The position numbers and the translations under genes were made by a program. Positions 26,112 through 35,710 of a stretch of DNA of 64,000 nucleotides are shown here, one piece after another (the stretch's first letter is position 1; each line of letters opens with the position of its first letter). The notes under the pieces were generated by a model. That model saw only the letters and a program-made list of their open reading frames with translations. It ran no database searches and was not told the origin of the DNA. Source of the DNA: Rhodopseudomonas pseudopalustris (lineage in GTDB: Bacteria > Pseudomonadota > Alphaproteobacteria > Rhizobiales > Xanthobacteraceae); the NCBI RefSeq assembly GCF_900110435.1, contig NZ_FODT01000001.1, positions 124,001 through 188,000 on the forward strand, given 5' to 3'.

Positions 26112-26738
26112 CTATTTCCAGGCGAACACCGGTTGTTCCAGGTCGGCGACGCGCGTGACGCGGCCGGCCAGCACCTCGCGGAACTGATAGATCAGCGCCG
26201 CGGTCGGCGCGTGGATGTAATCGCCGGCGTGGCGGAACCGGATGACGCTGCGCTCGCTTTCCGGAATCGAGGTGAAGTCGAACGCGTCGTGATGCGCGAT
26301 ATCCGCGAGCGCGATGTGATGCACCGATGCGACCTCGTCGGGATTGGGCGCGAGCGGTCCCGCTGCGGCCGCCCACGCCACAACCGGCGTGATCAGATAG
26401 CCGGACCGTGTCGGATAATCGTCGAGCATTCCGAGCACATCCTCGGCCTGCAGTTCCAGCCCGAGTTCTTCGTGCAGTTCGCGCAGCGCGGTCTCCGGCG
26501 CGGTCTCGCCGGCGTCGCAGCGGCCGCCCGGCAGCGCCCATTGATTGCTGTGGGCGCGCAGGCTCGCGGCGCGGAACGTGAGCAGGAGCGCGGCGCCGCC
26601 ATCGGCCCCGGCGACCAGCGCGACCGCGACTGCGGCGCGCTTCAGTCCGGATGGCGTCAGGCCGTCGTCGTGGCGCGGAAAGGCGCGGCAGCGCGCGGCG
26701 ATCTCGGCCCGCAGGGCGTCGTTGTGCAGATGGCTCAT
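26112..26738 (-). CDS. Nudix hydrolase, CoA pyrophosphatase type
   Basis: 208 residues. The Nudix box runs GGRCDAGETAPETALREL and HEELGL, matching Gx5Ex7REUxEExGU. Ahead of it is LRAHSNQWALPGG, typical of the CoA-diphosphatase (NudL/PCD1-like) subgroup. Such enzymes split CoA or its derivatives, or other nucleoside diphosphate compounds, using Mg2+ in the cytoplasm. It is divergent from the thioesterase gene, which might suggest acyl-CoA metabolism, but this is only a contextual hint. Confidence 0.85.
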   Translation of the reverse strand: MSHLHNDALRAEIAARCRAFPRHDDGLTPSGLKRAAVAVALVAGADGGAALLLTFRAASLRAHSNQWALPGGRCDAGETAPETALRELHEELGLELQAEDVLGMLDDYPTRSGYLITPVVAWAAAAGPLAPNPDEVASVHHIALADIAHHDAFDFTSIPESERSVIRFRHAGDYIHAPTAALIYQFREVLAGRVTRVADLEQPVFAWK

Positions 26739-26813
26739 CCGGCTTGACTACACCGGCGGCGTGCCCGAGGAAACCGTCGCCGCGATGTTCCCGCGGCGAC
26801 GGGGACGCCACGT

Positions 26814-27233
26814 ATGACCGAGACCGCCCGCAGCCTGAAAGCCGATGGCTGGACCGTGATCCACGACGACGGCTTCATCGATCTGGTCGGGCCGCTGTGG
26901 CATCGCATCGACGACGGCATCAGCGAATACGCGATCGCGACCGCGGCCAAGCACCGCAACAAGCGGGGCCTGGTGCAGGGCGGTCTGATGATGACGATGG
27001 CCGATCGCACCTCCGGGATCGCCGCGCGCGAGCAATCCGGCGCGCCGCATCTCGCGACGGTCCAGATGGACACGCATTTCGTCGATGCGGCCGAGATCGG
27101 CGACCTGCTGATCTCGCGGCCGCGCGTGGTCCGCTCGACGCGAAGCCTGATCTTCACATCGACCGAGATCAGCGTCGATCGCCGCTGCATCATCCTCGCA
27201 CACGGCGTCTTCAAGATCGTGCGGCCGCGCTGA
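26814..27233 (+). CDS. PaaI-family hotdog thioesterase
   Basis: 139 residues with the hotdog fold pattern: FIDLVGPLWHRIDDG, then NKRGLVQGGLMMTMADRTSGIAA, in which the conserved Gly-rich helix and the acidic residue of the active site are visible. TVQMDTHFVDAAEIGD and the final HGVFKIVRP follow. Members hydrolyse aryl- or medium-chain acyl-CoAs. The usual HG of the motif is RG here, so activity may differ. Single gene, divergent from the Nudix hydrolase and converging with the GT87 gene. Confidence 0.82.
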   Translation: MTETARSLKADGWTVIHDDGFIDLVGPLWHRIDDGISEYAIATAAKHRNKRGLVQGGLMMTMADRTSGIAAREQSGAPHLATVQMDTHFVDAAEIGDLLISRPRVVRSTRSLIFTSTEISVDRRCIILAHGVFKIVRPR

Positions 27234-27246
27234 GCGGCGCGGGCTG

Positions 27247-28512
27247 TCAGACGATCGGCTGCGGCGTGGACGACGACGCGGAGCGCGCGCCGGATTCCTG
27301 CGCAGCGCGCTTGATGATCAGCACGAACACCAGGAGCATCGACGGCACGCCGAGCGGGATCAGCGTCTGCTCGGCCAGGCCGCGCGCCACCAGCGGCATC
27401 AGCCACAGCAGCGCCAGCGCGGTCTTCTCCCACGGCGCGAAACCTCGGGCGAGCCCATGGGCGGCGAGGAAGGCGATCGCCGGCGCGAGCGCGACGAAGT
27501 CGTAGTCGAGGCTGTAGGGCGTCGCCAGAATCGACGCGACGATCAGCGCCGCGGCCTTCAGGGGATACGCCGCGCGGCTGCGCCACAGCCAGACCAATGC
27601 GGCCGCCAGCGTCACCATGACAGCGCCCTGGATCGCATAAGCGAGCTGCACGCCGCCGCCCCACATCCGCACCCAGGCGAACACCGACTGGATCTTATGC
27701 CAACCGGTGCCGCCTTGCTCCAGCACCACTTTCTGGGTGAACGGCATTGCTTCGAAGAAGGCGCGCCAAACCTCGAAGCCGAAAGCAAACGTGGTGGCGA
27801 GCGCCAGCGCGAGCACGGTCAGCGCGGCAGAGACGAAGACGCGCCAGCGCCAGGTCGCGATCAGCACCAGCGGAATCATCACGCCGAATTGCGGTTTGTA
27901 GGATAGCAGCCCGATCAGGACGCCCGCGACGATCGGACGCCGATCGAGCAGCGCGAGCGCCGCCCCGATCAACGCCGCGGTCAGAAATCCATTGTGACCA
28001 TGGGAGATGTTGACGAAGGCAGCCGGCGAAGCGAGCGCGAGCAACAGCCATAATTTCTGCTGCGGAGGGTCGACGCCCTGTCCGCGCGACGCCAGGCGCA
28101 GCACCAGCGCCAGCATTCCGAGATACATCAGCAGCGTCGCGATCTGCCACACCGCAAGCGCCGGCAAATAAGGGAGCATCGCCAGCGGCGCGGCGACGAA
28201 CATCAGGAACGGCGGATAGTGCCAGCCGTAAAACGGCGTATCGGCACCGAAGATCGTCTGCTCGCGGGCGTGTTGGGTTTCGGGGTCGAACGCCAGCGCC
28301 GCCTGCCCCTCGAGCGCGTAGGTGCCGCCGGCATAGATGTCGGAGAAATCTGTGCCGAGCGGCCGGCCCTTGAAGTCGTTCAGCCCGTTCGCGGTCGCGA
28401 CCAGATACAGCAACCCGCCCAGCGAGGCGGCGAGCACCGCGAGCGCCCACAGCCGGATCCGCGGGCGCGTTACCCAGTCCCCGCTGCGCAGCGCGTCGAT
28501 CAATCTGCTCAT
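27247..28512 (-). CDS. GT87 (DUF2029) polyprenol-linked glycosyltransferase-like protein
   Basis: 421 residues and about 10 membrane helices. The luminal/periplasmic loop after the first helix has GTDFSDIYAGGTYALEG, the conserved acidic motif of the family, followed by FYGWHYPPFLMF. Later ISHGHNGFLTAALIG and LSYKPQFGVMIP are hallmark segments. The GT-C fold enzymes use lipid-linked sugars to glycosylate envelope glycolipids; the acceptor here is unknown. The 3' end converges with the thioesterase gene 13 bases away. Confidence 0.88.
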   Translation of the reverse strand: MSRLIDALRSGDWVTRPRIRLWALAVLAASLGGLLYLVATANGLNDFKGRPLGTDFSDIYAGGTYALEGQAALAFDPETQHAREQTIFGADTPFYGWHYPPFLMFVAAPLAMLPYLPALAVWQIATLLMYLGMLALVLRLASRGQGVDPPQQKLWLLLALASPAAFVNISHGHNGFLTAALIGAALALLDRRPIVAGVLIGLLSYKPQFGVMIPLVLIATWRWRVFVSAALTVLALALATTFAFGFEVWRAFFEAMPFTQKVVLEQGGTGWHKIQSVFAWVRMWGGGVQLAYAIQGAVMVTLAAALVWLWRSRAAYPLKAAALIVASILATPYSLDYDFVALAPAIAFLAAHGLARGFAPWEKTALALLWLMPLVARGLAEQTLIPLGVPSMLLVFVLIIKRAAQESGARSASSSTPQPIV

Positions 28513-28596
28513 CCGACAAGGCCCGGCGACGATCCCATCGCCAAGGCCTAGCGAAAAAGCCTTACGAAGCGCTAAAGTCGGCGGGCGCGAGCGCGC

Positions 28597-29343
28597 TCAG
28601 GCGGCTTCGAGCCAGCGCCCGAGCGCGTCGAGCGTCACCAGCCTGTCGCCGGCCCCGGCGCCGGCGAGATGCCGGTACGGCGCGTCAGGCTCGCCGAGAT
28701 CGCTCAGCACAGCCAGCGCGCCCGCGAAATCGTCGCCCTCAGTATACATCCCCTGCGTCACGATGGTGGCAAGGCCGGCGCCGCGCGCCGCGCGGACGCC
28801 GTTGGTGGAATCCTCGAAGGCAACGCAAGCCGACGCCGGCAGCGCCAGCCGCTCGAGCACATATTGATAGATGTCCGGAGCAGGCTTCTTGGCCGGCACG
28901 ACGTCGCCGGCGCCGATCACTTCGAACAGCGCGATCGCTTCGCGCCCGAGTGAGGCGCCGAGCAGCGCCTCGACATTCGGCAGGCTGGTGGTGGTGGCGA
29001 TCGCCAGCCGCACGCCGGCCGCCTTCGCCTCGCGGATCAGCCGCTCCACGCCGGGACGCAGCGCCGCGCCGGCTGCGATCAGCGCACTGTAGCGCGCAGT
29101 CTTGGCGGCATGTAGTTCGGCGATCCGGCCCACCGCGCGGTCTGCGCCTTCGGGCTGCGCCGCCAGGAAATGTGCGATCCGCTCCTTGCCGCCGGCGACG
29201 TCGAGCAGCCGCCGATAGTCGGCTGCGTCCCAATGCCATGGCAGTTTCTCAGCGGCGAAGATTTCGTTGAAGGCCTGCCGATGAAGCTCTTCCGTCTCCG
29301 AAAGCGTCCCATCGACGTCGAAGATCATAGCTGATGGTAACAT
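28597..29343 (-). CDS. HAD-superfamily hydrolase (CbbY-like)
   Basis: 248 residues. Motif I is FDVDGTLSETE, with nucleophile Asp near 9; motif II Thr lies in AIATTTSLP; motif III Lys in PAKKPAPDIY; motif IV acids in VAFEDSTNGVRAARGAG. The cap insertion lies between motifs I and II. It resembles CbbY/beta-phosphoglucomutase-like phosphatases. Start MLPSAMIF is chosen for its GGAG ribosome site. No Calvin-cycle genes are adjacent, so the cbb role is not implied. Confidence 0.88.
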   Translation of the reverse strand: MLPSAMIFDVDGTLSETEELHRQAFNEIFAAEKLPWHWDAADYRRLLDVAGGKERIAHFLAAQPEGADRAVGRIAELHAAKTARYSALIAAGAALRPGVERLIREAKAAGVRLAIATTTSLPNVEALLGASLGREAIALFEVIGAGDVVPAKKPAPDIYQYVLERLALPASACVAFEDSTNGVRAARGAGLATIVTQGMYTEGDDFAGALAVLSDLGEPDAPYRHLAGAGAGDRLVTLDALGRWLEAA

Positions 29344-29421
29344 AGAACTCCCTTGCCCAAAAAGTCGCAAGCTGCATCACACCCTGAACGCAAATGATGC
29401 CTGACAGAGACTTGCAAGCTC

Positions 29422-29439
29422 TGTAAAGTGAACTTTACA
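29422..29439. promoter_or_regulatory. 18-bp perfect palindrome, likely operator
   Basis: TGTAAAGTG-AACTTTACA is a near-perfect inverted repeat (eight-base arms TGTAAAGT/ACTTTACA around GA) between the divergent HAD and zinc-ribbon genes. It fits a dimeric regulator. TTGCAA lies 4 bases upstream on the plus strand and TACATC follows with an 18-base spacer, so a MerR-like promoter is possible. The regulator is unknown. Confidence 0.6.
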
Positions 29440-29468
29440 TCAACGATCATCAAGTTGACCCTCCCGGC

Positions 29469-29621
29469 ATGACCCACACCTCGGACTCGCGCTTGCGAAC
29501 ATGCGAGCATTGCGGCGGCGAAATGAAGCTGCTCGGCCGCCTACCCCGGCGCACGCATCAGCCGTCCAAGACGGTCTTCCGCTGCTCCCAATGCGATAAC
29601 GTCGTGCAGGAGCAGGTGTAG
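29469..29621 (+). CDS. Small zinc-ribbon protein
   Basis: 50 residues: CEHCGGEMKLLGRLP in the first half and FRCSQCDNVVQEQV at the end. The CxxC-N24-CxxC spacing indicates a zinc ribbon. The frame ends cleanly and codon use matches neighbours. It lies downstream of a perfect palindrome. It could bind nucleic acid or protein. Missed easily because of its size. No clear Shine-Dalgarno; 'CCTCCCGGC' precedes the ATG. Confidence 0.65.
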   Translation: MTHTSDSRLRTCEHCGGEMKLLGRLPRRTHQPSKTVFRCSQCDNVVQEQV

Positions 29622-29754
29622 CTCTTTCTCACTTCCCGTCGCTACCAGTCACAGCCGTTCCGCTTCACGCGGACTCGCGCGCGACGCGGCGCAACGACGC
29701 ACACAATTTTTCCACGTCGTATTTCGGCAGGAAGTAAGTGGCGCGGGAACGGGT

Positions 29755-31014
29755 TCACCCGATCCCGTCCGCGATCTCGCCGATGGCGTCGTAGACCAGA
29801 TCGAGATCGGCTTCACTGCTGCAATAGGGCGGCATCAGGTAGATCGTATTCCCGAGCGGTCGGACGAGCAGGCCACGCTCACGGAAACTCTGGTGAAGAG
29901 AGGGACCAATATTCGCCATGTAGCCGGCGTCGCCCGCAACGACGTCGAGCGCAGCGATGGTGCCGATCTGGCGAACATTCTTGAATCGCCGGTCGTCCCG
30001 GAAGCGGTCGAGCCTTGTCGCGTGCCAAGAGGCCAACCGCGTGATGCGCTCCATGACCGGCTCGGTGTCCCAGATCTCCAGATTGGCCAGAGCCGCCGCG
30101 CAGGCGATCGGATTCGCGGTGTACGAACTCGAGTGGAAGAAGGTCCTGGTTCGATCGGTCGAGTAGTGCGCGTCGAAAATATCGGCGCGACAGAGGGTGA
30201 CGGCCAGCGGCAGTGAGCCTCCGGTCAGCCCTTTCGAGTAGCAGGCGATATCGGGCGTGATACCGGCCTGCTCACAAGCAAACAGGGTGCCTGTCCGGCC
30301 CCATCCCGTCATCACTTCATCGGCGATGAAGAGAACGCCGTGGGCTTGGCAGATCCGCTTCATCTCCGCGAGGACCCAGGGTGGATAGATCAGCATGCCG
30401 CCGGCGCCGAGGATCAGCGGCTCGGCGATCAGCGCGGCGACGCCGCCATTGCGGCAGGCGGTCTGCAACGCATCGAGCGTGGCCTGCTCGTGATCGGCCG
30501 AGGGAAACGGCAGGCGGTCGACCTGAAACAGAAGCGGATCATACGGCGCATTGAACACGCCACGTTCGCCGACCGACATGCCGCCGATCGTGTCGCCGTG
30601 ATAGGCGTCCTGCAGCGCCAGAATGCGGCTGCGGTTCTCGCCGCGATGCCGCCAGAAGCCGAGCGCCATCTTCAGCGCGACTTCGACCGAGGTCGATCCG
30701 CTGTCGGAGAAGAACACGTAGTCCAGCTCCGGCGGCGTGATTGCGACAAGTCGCCGCGCAAGCTGCTCCGCCGGCGCGTGGGTGAAGCCGGCGAAGATCA
30801 CCTGATCGAGACGATCCGCCTGATCCTTGATCGCCCGCACGATATGCGGATGGCGATGACCATGGGTCACGACCCACCAGGACGAAATCGCGTCGAAGAT
30901 CCGGCGGCCGTCGGCGGTCTCCAGCCATGCGCCCTCGCCCCTGGCGATCAAGGTCGCTTCGGGCTGCACGGCGTGCTGCGTGAACGGATGCCAGACCGGT
31001 GACGTCGATTTCAT
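29755..31014 (-). CDS. bioA: Adenosylmethionine-8-amino-7-oxononanoate aminotransferase
   Basis: 419 residues, PLP class III aminotransferase that converts KAPA to DAPA in biotin synthesis using SAM as amino donor. WHPFTQ near the start, SSWWVVTHGH, the DSGSTSVEVALKMA phosphate-binding segment, IADEVMTGWGRTG (cofactor Asp) and the PLP lysine in YSKGLTGG are all present. The start overlaps the bioD stop (TGATG), showing translational coupling. Last gene of bioF-bioD-bioA. Confidence 0.96.
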   Translation of the reverse strand: MKSTSPVWHPFTQHAVQPEATLIARGEGAWLETADGRRIFDAISSWWVVTHGHRHPHIVRAIKDQADRLDQVIFAGFTHAPAEQLARRLVAITPPELDYVFFSDSGSTSVEVALKMALGFWRHRGENRSRILALQDAYHGDTIGGMSVGERGVFNAPYDPLLFQVDRLPFPSADHEQATLDALQTACRNGGVAALIAEPLILGAGGMLIYPPWVLAEMKRICQAHGVLFIADEVMTGWGRTGTLFACEQAGITPDIACYSKGLTGGSLPLAVTLCRADIFDAHYSTDRTRTFFHSSSYTANPIACAAALANLEIWDTEPVMERITRLASWHATRLDRFRDDRRFKNVRQIGTIAALDVVAGDAGYMANIGPSLHQSFRERGLLVRPLGNTIYLMPPYCSSEADLDLVYDAIGEIADGIG

Positions 31015-31652
31015 CAGGCGGTTTCTTTCAGGAAGTCTGCGGTGTTGAAGTTGCGCGCAAAGGCCGCAAGCAGCGCCTCGCTGGTCAATTGCGCGAGATG
31101 CGGCAGGCGACCCAGCCGCCGCGCACGCCCGAGCTCGACGATGATACGCTCGGACTCGGCGTTTTCGTCGCCGATAAAGGCAATGCCGAGCAGCGGAATC
31201 GCGCGCGCGCGCAGCGCCTCGATCGACAGCAGCGTGTGATTGATAGTGCCGAGTGTGGTGCGCGCGCAAAGCACCACCGGCGCACGCCACGTCGCAAACA
31301 CATCGATGTAAGTGACATGGCGGGTCAGCGGCACCAGCAACCCGCCGGCCCCCTCCACCACCAGCGGCCCATCCGTGTCCGGCAGGACCAGCGCCTCCGG
31401 GTCGATCGCAACGCCGTCGATCTCGGCCGCCAGATGCGGCGAGGCCGGCGTGGTGAGCCGATACGCCTCTGCTAACAAGCGCGTTTCAGGTAGGCCGGAC
31501 AGACGAAGCACCGCCAGCCTGTCGGTCTCCTCGTCGAGACCGGCCTGAACCGGCTTCCAATAGGTCGCCTCGAGCGCCCCGGCGAGCGCGGCCGAAAACA
31601 CCGTCTTGCCGACGCCGGTGTCGGTCCCGGTCACAATGATGGGTGTCGTCAT
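31014..31652 (-). CDS. bioD: Dethiobiotin synthetase
   Basis: 212 residues closing the ureido ring of dethiobiotin from DAPA, CO2 and ATP. The P-loop [15 protein letters not shown] is at about 9-23. KPVQAG and [11 protein letters not shown] are the substrate and metal motifs, and [10 protein letters not shown] matches the nucleotide-binding end. It overlaps bioF by 4 bases at its start and bioA by 1 at its end. No membrane segments; cytoplasmic dimer in the family. Confidence 0.96.
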   Translation of the reverse strand: MTTPIIVTGTDTGVGKTVFSAALAGALEATYWKPVQAGLDEETDRLAVLRLSGLPETRLLAEAYRLTTPASPHLAAEIDGVAIDPEALVLPDTDGPLVVEGAGGLLVPLTRHVTYIDVFATWRAPVVLCARTTLGTINHTLLSIEALRARAIPLLGIAFIGDENAESERIIVELGRARRLGRLPHLAQLTSEALLAAFARNFNTADFLKETA

Positions 31653-32779
31653 GCGGCTTTCCGGATGTCTTCAGCGAGCGCTTCGAACAAATCTGCGACG
31701 TTGGTTTCGTCGACATTCGTGGTCAGCGCAATGCGCAAGCGCGCGGTGCCTTCGGGCACGGTCGGCGGGCGGATCGCGCGGACATCGAAGCCCTTGCGTT
31801 GCAACGAGGCAGCGACCGCAACGGCTGCCTGGTCGGCGCCGATGATCACCGGCAGAATATGCGAACCCGAGGGTTCGATGGCGCAACGACGGCGAAGCTC
31901 GCCGCCCGCGAACTGAACCAGACGCGCCAATCGGTCGCGGCGCTCGGGATTGCTCCGCGACAATTCGAGCGACGCGCGCGTGATCGCGGCGATCAGCGGC
32001 GACGGCGCGGTCGCGAAGATGAACGGGCGAGCCCGGTTGACGAGAAAATCCCGGATCGTTCGGGGCGCGAGGATGAAGCCGCCGACCGTCCCGAGCGCTT
32101 TGCCGCAGGTGTGCAGTGTGACGACATTGTCGCGGCCTTCGAAACTTGCGGCGAGCCCCCGGCCCTGCGGCCCGAGCACGCCGGTCGCATGCGCCTCGTC
32201 GATCACCATCATCGCCTCATGGCGCTCCGCGACGGCGAACAGCGCAGCGAGGTCGGGGCTGTCGCCGTCCATGCTGTAGATGCTCTCGACCGCAATCCAC
32301 GGCCGGCCCTTGCCGCCGGCCGCGCGCCAGCGGCTGATCGCCGCGTCGAAGGCGTCGACATCATTATGCGCCGCCGCCACGCATTCGGCGCGGCACCGGC
32401 GCAGCCCCTCGTGAGCGCTGGCATGGATCAATGCGTCGTGGACGACCAGATCCCCGCGCTGCGGCAGCGTCGAGAAGATCGCCAGATTGGCGACGTAACC
32501 GCCGCCGAAATACAGCGCGGTCTCGGCGCCGAAATAGGCCGCGGCCTCGGCTTCGAGGGCCTCATGCTCCGGATGATTGCCGCGCAACAGCCGCGATCCC
32601 CCCGACCCCACCGGCACGCCACGCGCCACCGCGTCGGCGGCGGCGCCTCGCAATTCGTCGGATTCAGCGAGGCCGAGATAGTCGTTCGACGTGAAATCCA
32701 GTCCCGCGCGGTCGCGCAGCCCGCGCAGCCGGCCTCGCCCTGCGAGCCCGCGCAGATCGGTCTCGAACGCCTCGTGCAT
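31649..32779 (-). CDS. bioF: 8-amino-7-oxononanoate synthase
   Basis: 376 residues from MHEAFETDL; an upstream ATG would add 12. It joins pimeloyl-ACP (or -CoA) with alanine, using [57 protein letters not shown] and the PLP lysine in [12 protein letters not shown] are all present. First gene of the three-gene bio operon; bioB must be elsewhere. No biotin-repressor palindrome was recognised upstream. Confidence 0.95.
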   Translation of the reverse strand: MHEAFETDLRGLAGRGRLRGLRDRAGLDFTSNDYLGLAESDELRGAAADAVARGVPVGSGGSRLLRGNHPEHEALEAEAAAYFGAETALYFGGGYVANLAIFSTLPQRGDLVVHDALIHASAHEGLRRCRAECVAAAHNDVDAFDAAISRWRAAGGKGRPWIAVESIYSMDGDSPDLAALFAVAERHEAMMVIDEAHATGVLGPQGRGLAASFEGRDNVVTLHTCGKALGTVGGFILAPRTIRDFLVNRARPFIFATAPSPLIAAITRASLELSRSNPERRDRLARLVQFAGGELRRRCAIEPSGSHILPVIIGADQAAVAVAASLQRKGFDVRAIRPPTVPEGTARLRIALTTNVDETNVADLFEALAEDIRKAA

Positions 32780-33038
32780 GATCCTCGTCTTTCCACTCGC
32801 GCGGGGCACGCCCATCCGCCAGGAGAGCGGTGGAAGCTCCGTCGCAACAAATCCGTCGCCGACGGATTCGCCTCATTCACGCGTGACCGTCAACCCGCGT
32901 CCGGCGTTAGGCTGATCTTCCGTCGCTGATTGGCGCATGCTTGTCCATCGCAGGCACAAGACGACGCCCAATCCATGAAATTGACCGCCGGAAGCCGCTA
33001 TGGCACCCGTCGAAACGATCAGACCAGGAGCGCACAAG

Positions 33039-33572
33039 ATGTTCAGACCGGAAGAGATCGTGATCCTGACAGGGACACCTGGTTCAGGCAAAACGACCGC
33101 CGCGAACAGCATCACGCAACTGCCGGGCAGCCCGAAGGTCCACCTGCATTCGGACGATTTCTGGCACTTCATCAAAGCAGGCTCGATTCCACCGTGGCAA
33201 CCCGAAGCCCACGGCCAGAATGCGACCGTGATCGACGTCTTGGTCGGAGCTGCGGCCGGCTATGCCAAGGGCGGCTACTTCGTCCTGGTCGACGGCATCA
33301 TTGGCCCCTGGTTTCTGGACGGGTTCCGACAACTCGAAGCTGCGCCGCATTACATCGTGCTTCGTCCGGATCTTGACGAGGCGATCCGACGATGTCGCGA
33401 ACGAGGGGGTGACACACTTTCGGATCCCGCCCCAATTTCTGCGCTGTATCAGCAGTTCGGGAATTTGGGCGCTTTTGAAGGCCATGCGCTGTCTGTTGCA
33501 GGTCTCAGCGTCGACGACACCTGCAATGCAATCGGCGAGGCGGTCGAGAGCGGGCGCTTCCGGCTGAAATAG
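33039..33572 (+). CDS. Small P-loop kinase-like NTPase
   Basis: 177 residues. Walker A GTPGSGKTT is near residue 12 and HLHSDDFWHF follows, the pattern of gluconate/shikimate-like or Zeta-toxin-like kinases. VDGIIGPWFLDGF and VLRPDLDEAIRRCRERGG provide the LID-type Arg pair. It probably phosphorylates a small molecule; substrate unknown. The internal ATG is chosen over one 13 codons upstream because AGGAG lies 8 bases before it. Confidence 0.75.
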   Translation: MFRPEEIVILTGTPGSGKTTAANSITQLPGSPKVHLHSDDFWHFIKAGSIPPWQPEAHGQNATVIDVLVGAAAGYAKGGYFVLVDGIIGPWFLDGFRQLEAAPHYIVLRPDLDEAIRRCRERGGDTLSDPAPISALYQQFGNLGAFEGHALSVAGLSVDDTCNAIGEAVESGRFRLK

Positions 33573-33622
33573 ACCCGAGACTGTTCGGGCGAGAGTGTCC
33601 GCTCAGGATTTCGAAGCGGTCA

Positions 33623-35014
33623 TCAGACGGGTTCAGTCAGTTTTTGGGCCCTGCCCCTCGCCACCTCGGCTCCGCTATCCAGCGCGCGCAGTTTGATCTC
33701 GGCCTGAAAGCCACGCCGGTCGTGGCGATTGCCGATCTGCAGGTCGGCGCCGGTGCGGTCCAGCGCCAGCGACGTGATCGCGAGGCCGAGGCCGCTGCCG
33801 ATCGCGGACTTGTTGCGGCCTCGGAAGAAGCGCTGGCCGATCTTCGGCAACTCGTCTTCCGGCACGCCGGGACCGGTGTCCTCGATGACGATCGATCGCG
33901 GAGACGCGCCCGCTCGCCACCGCACCTCGCCGGCGCCCTGCATGTGCTGGATCGCGTTCTCGTGCAGATTGCGGATCGCGAGTTCGAGACATTCGCGATT
34001 GCCGCTCCAGGTCACCCCGGTGAGATCGTCGTCGATCACGACGGCGACGCCGTCGGGACGCGGCGTCATCCGCACGACGTCGTTGATCACCGCCCGCATC
34101 GGGAGGCGGCCATGATCGTCGGTCTCGGCACGGGCATCGAGGCGGGCGAGGGTCAGCAACTGGCGCACCAGCCTCGTCGCGCGATCGACCGCCACAAGGA
34201 TCTGCTGCAGCGCGGCTCTCGCGACAGCCGGATCGGTTGTCGCCAGCGCGACCTGCGCCTGGGTCTTCAGTCCGGTGAGCGGACTACGCAGTTCGTGCGC
34301 CGCGAAGGCGGTGATCTCGCGCTCGTGACGCCGCGCCAGCGCGACCTTGTCGAACAGCGCGTTCAACGCGGTGGCGAGCGGCATCACCTCCGACGGCGTG
34401 CGGCTGGCGTCGACCGGGCGCATGTCGTCGGCGTCGCGGCCGACCAGATCGGAGGCGATCGCCTGCAGCGGACGCAGACCCCGGCCGACGCTGATCCAGA
34501 TCAGCAGGCCCAGCAAAGGCGCAATCAGCAACGCCGGCCACAGCAACCCTTTGATCAGATCGGCGACGAGTCGCTCGCGCAGTCCGAGCCGATCGCCGAC
34601 CAGCACGCGAAAGCCCTTGGCGGCGTCCTCCGTGGCATAGACCCGCCAGGTTTCGCCGTCGATCTGCCGCTCGGAAAATCCTGCGTTCTGATCGCTGAGC
34701 CTCTGTTCCGGCGCGCCGCTCGAGCGCCCGATCATCCGGCCCTGGATCGACCACACCTGGCACGACAGCTGCCGCTCGTAATTGCCGGTCACCGCGGGCG
34801 CGGACGAAAGCTCGGGGAGCGTCTCCGGGACGTGCCCCTCGATGCTGCCGACCAGCGACACCACCATGCGGGCGGCCTCCTGCAGCCGTGTATCGAGGAC
34901 GTTCTCCAGCTCGCGCTGACTGCTCGCGTAGATCCAGATCACCGCCGCGATCCAGACGATGCCGGTGGCGCCGAGCAGCACGAAGAACAGCCGAACACGC
35001 AGCGATCCGATCAT
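33623..35014 (-). CDS. Two-component sensor histidine kinase (QseC/PmrB-like)
   Basis: 463 residues. Membrane helices at about 9-28 and 157-175 enclose a periplasmic sensing region of some 125 residues; a HAMP-like segment follows. The phosphoacceptor His is in FAAHELRSPL. The ATP-binding part has an N box NLHENAIQHM, the G1 box DTGPGV, the F box RFFRG and G2 GSGLGLAI. It overlaps the upstream response-regulator gene by ATGA, so the two are co-translated. The signal is unknown; close relatives sense metals or antimicrobial peptides, which is suggestive only. Confidence 0.9.
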   Translation of the reverse strand: MIGSLRVRLFFVLLGATGIVWIAAVIWIYASSQRELENVLDTRLQEAARMVVSLVGSIEGHVPETLPELSSAPAVTGNYERQLSCQVWSIQGRMIGRSSGAPEQRLSDQNAGFSERQIDGETWRVYATEDAAKGFRVLVGDRLGLRERLVADLIKGLLWPALLIAPLLGLLIWISVGRGLRPLQAIASDLVGRDADDMRPVDASRTPSEVMPLATALNALFDKVALARRHEREITAFAAHELRSPLTGLKTQAQVALATTDPAVARAALQQILVAVDRATRLVRQLLTLARLDARAETDDHGRLPMRAVINDVVRMTPRPDGVAVVIDDDLTGVTWSGNRECLELAIRNLHENAIQHMQGAGEVRWRAGASPRSIVIEDTGPGVPEDELPKIGQRFFRGRNKSAIGSGLGLAITSLALDRTGADLQIGNRHDRRGFQAEIKLRALDSGAEVARGRAQKLTEPV

Positions 35015-35670
35015 AGCGGTTTCATCCGATAGCCGATGCCGCGGATGGTCTCGATCGCGGCGCGTCCGAGCTTGGCGCGGAGATTGTGAATGTGGACTTC
35101 CACGGCGTTGCTTTCGATCTCGTCGCCCCAGCCGTACAGCCGCTCCTCGAGTTCGCCGCGCGAGCGCACCACTCCGGGCCGCTCCATCAGCGCGTGCAGC
35201 ACCGCGAATTCGCGGCGCGACAGCGGCACCGGCGCGCCTTCCAGCGTGGCGTTGCGATCGGCGGGAAACAGACGGATCGCGCCGTGCTCGAGGCAGGTCG
35301 CTGCCCGGCCGTCGCGGCGGCGAATGATCGCGCGCAGCCGCGCGCCGAGTTCGTCGAGATCGAACGGCTTGCCGAGATAATCGTCCGCGCCGGAATCGAG
35401 CCCCGCGATCCGGTCGCCGACCTCGTCGAGCGCGGTCAACAGCAGCACCGGGGTCGTGTCACCGCCGGCGCGCAGCTTGCGCAGCAGATCGATGCCGCTG
35501 CCGTCGGGCAACATGATGTCGAGCACGACGGCGGAAAAACTGTTTGCGGAGAGCGCCGTGACGGCATCCTCGCAGGTCGCGACGCAATCGATGCTCGCGC
35601 CGGCGAGCGCCAGGCCGGCGCGAATGCCATCCGCGATCATCGCGTCGTCTTCGACCACCAGGATTCTCAT
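35011..35670 (-). CDS. OmpR-family response regulator (QseB/PmrA-like)
   Basis: 219 residues. The receiver has the acidic pair VVEDD, phosphoacceptor Asp in LDIMLPDG, Thr in LLLTALD and Lys in YLGKPFD. The C-terminal winged helix includes LSRREFAVLHALMERPG and the recognition part VEVHIHNLRAKLG, ending RGIGYRM. It likely binds the CTTAAG-N5-CTTAAG direct repeat in the divergent intergenic region upstream of its own gene and dsbD. It precedes the sensor gene with an overlapping stop. Confidence 0.92.
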   Translation of the reverse strand: MRILVVEDDAMIADGIRAGLALAGASIDCVATCEDAVTALSANSFSAVVLDIMLPDGSGIDLLRKLRAGGDTTPVLLLTALDEVGDRIAGLDSGADDYLGKPFDLDELGARLRAIIRRRDGRAATCLEHGAIRLFPADRNATLEGAPVPLSRREFAVLHALMERPGVVRSRGELEERLYGWGDEIESNAVEVHIHNLRAKLGRAAIETIRGIGYRMKPL

Positions 35671-35710
35671 CGCAAGGTCCTCGTCATGGGCACCGCTCTC
35701 GGCTGCGAGT

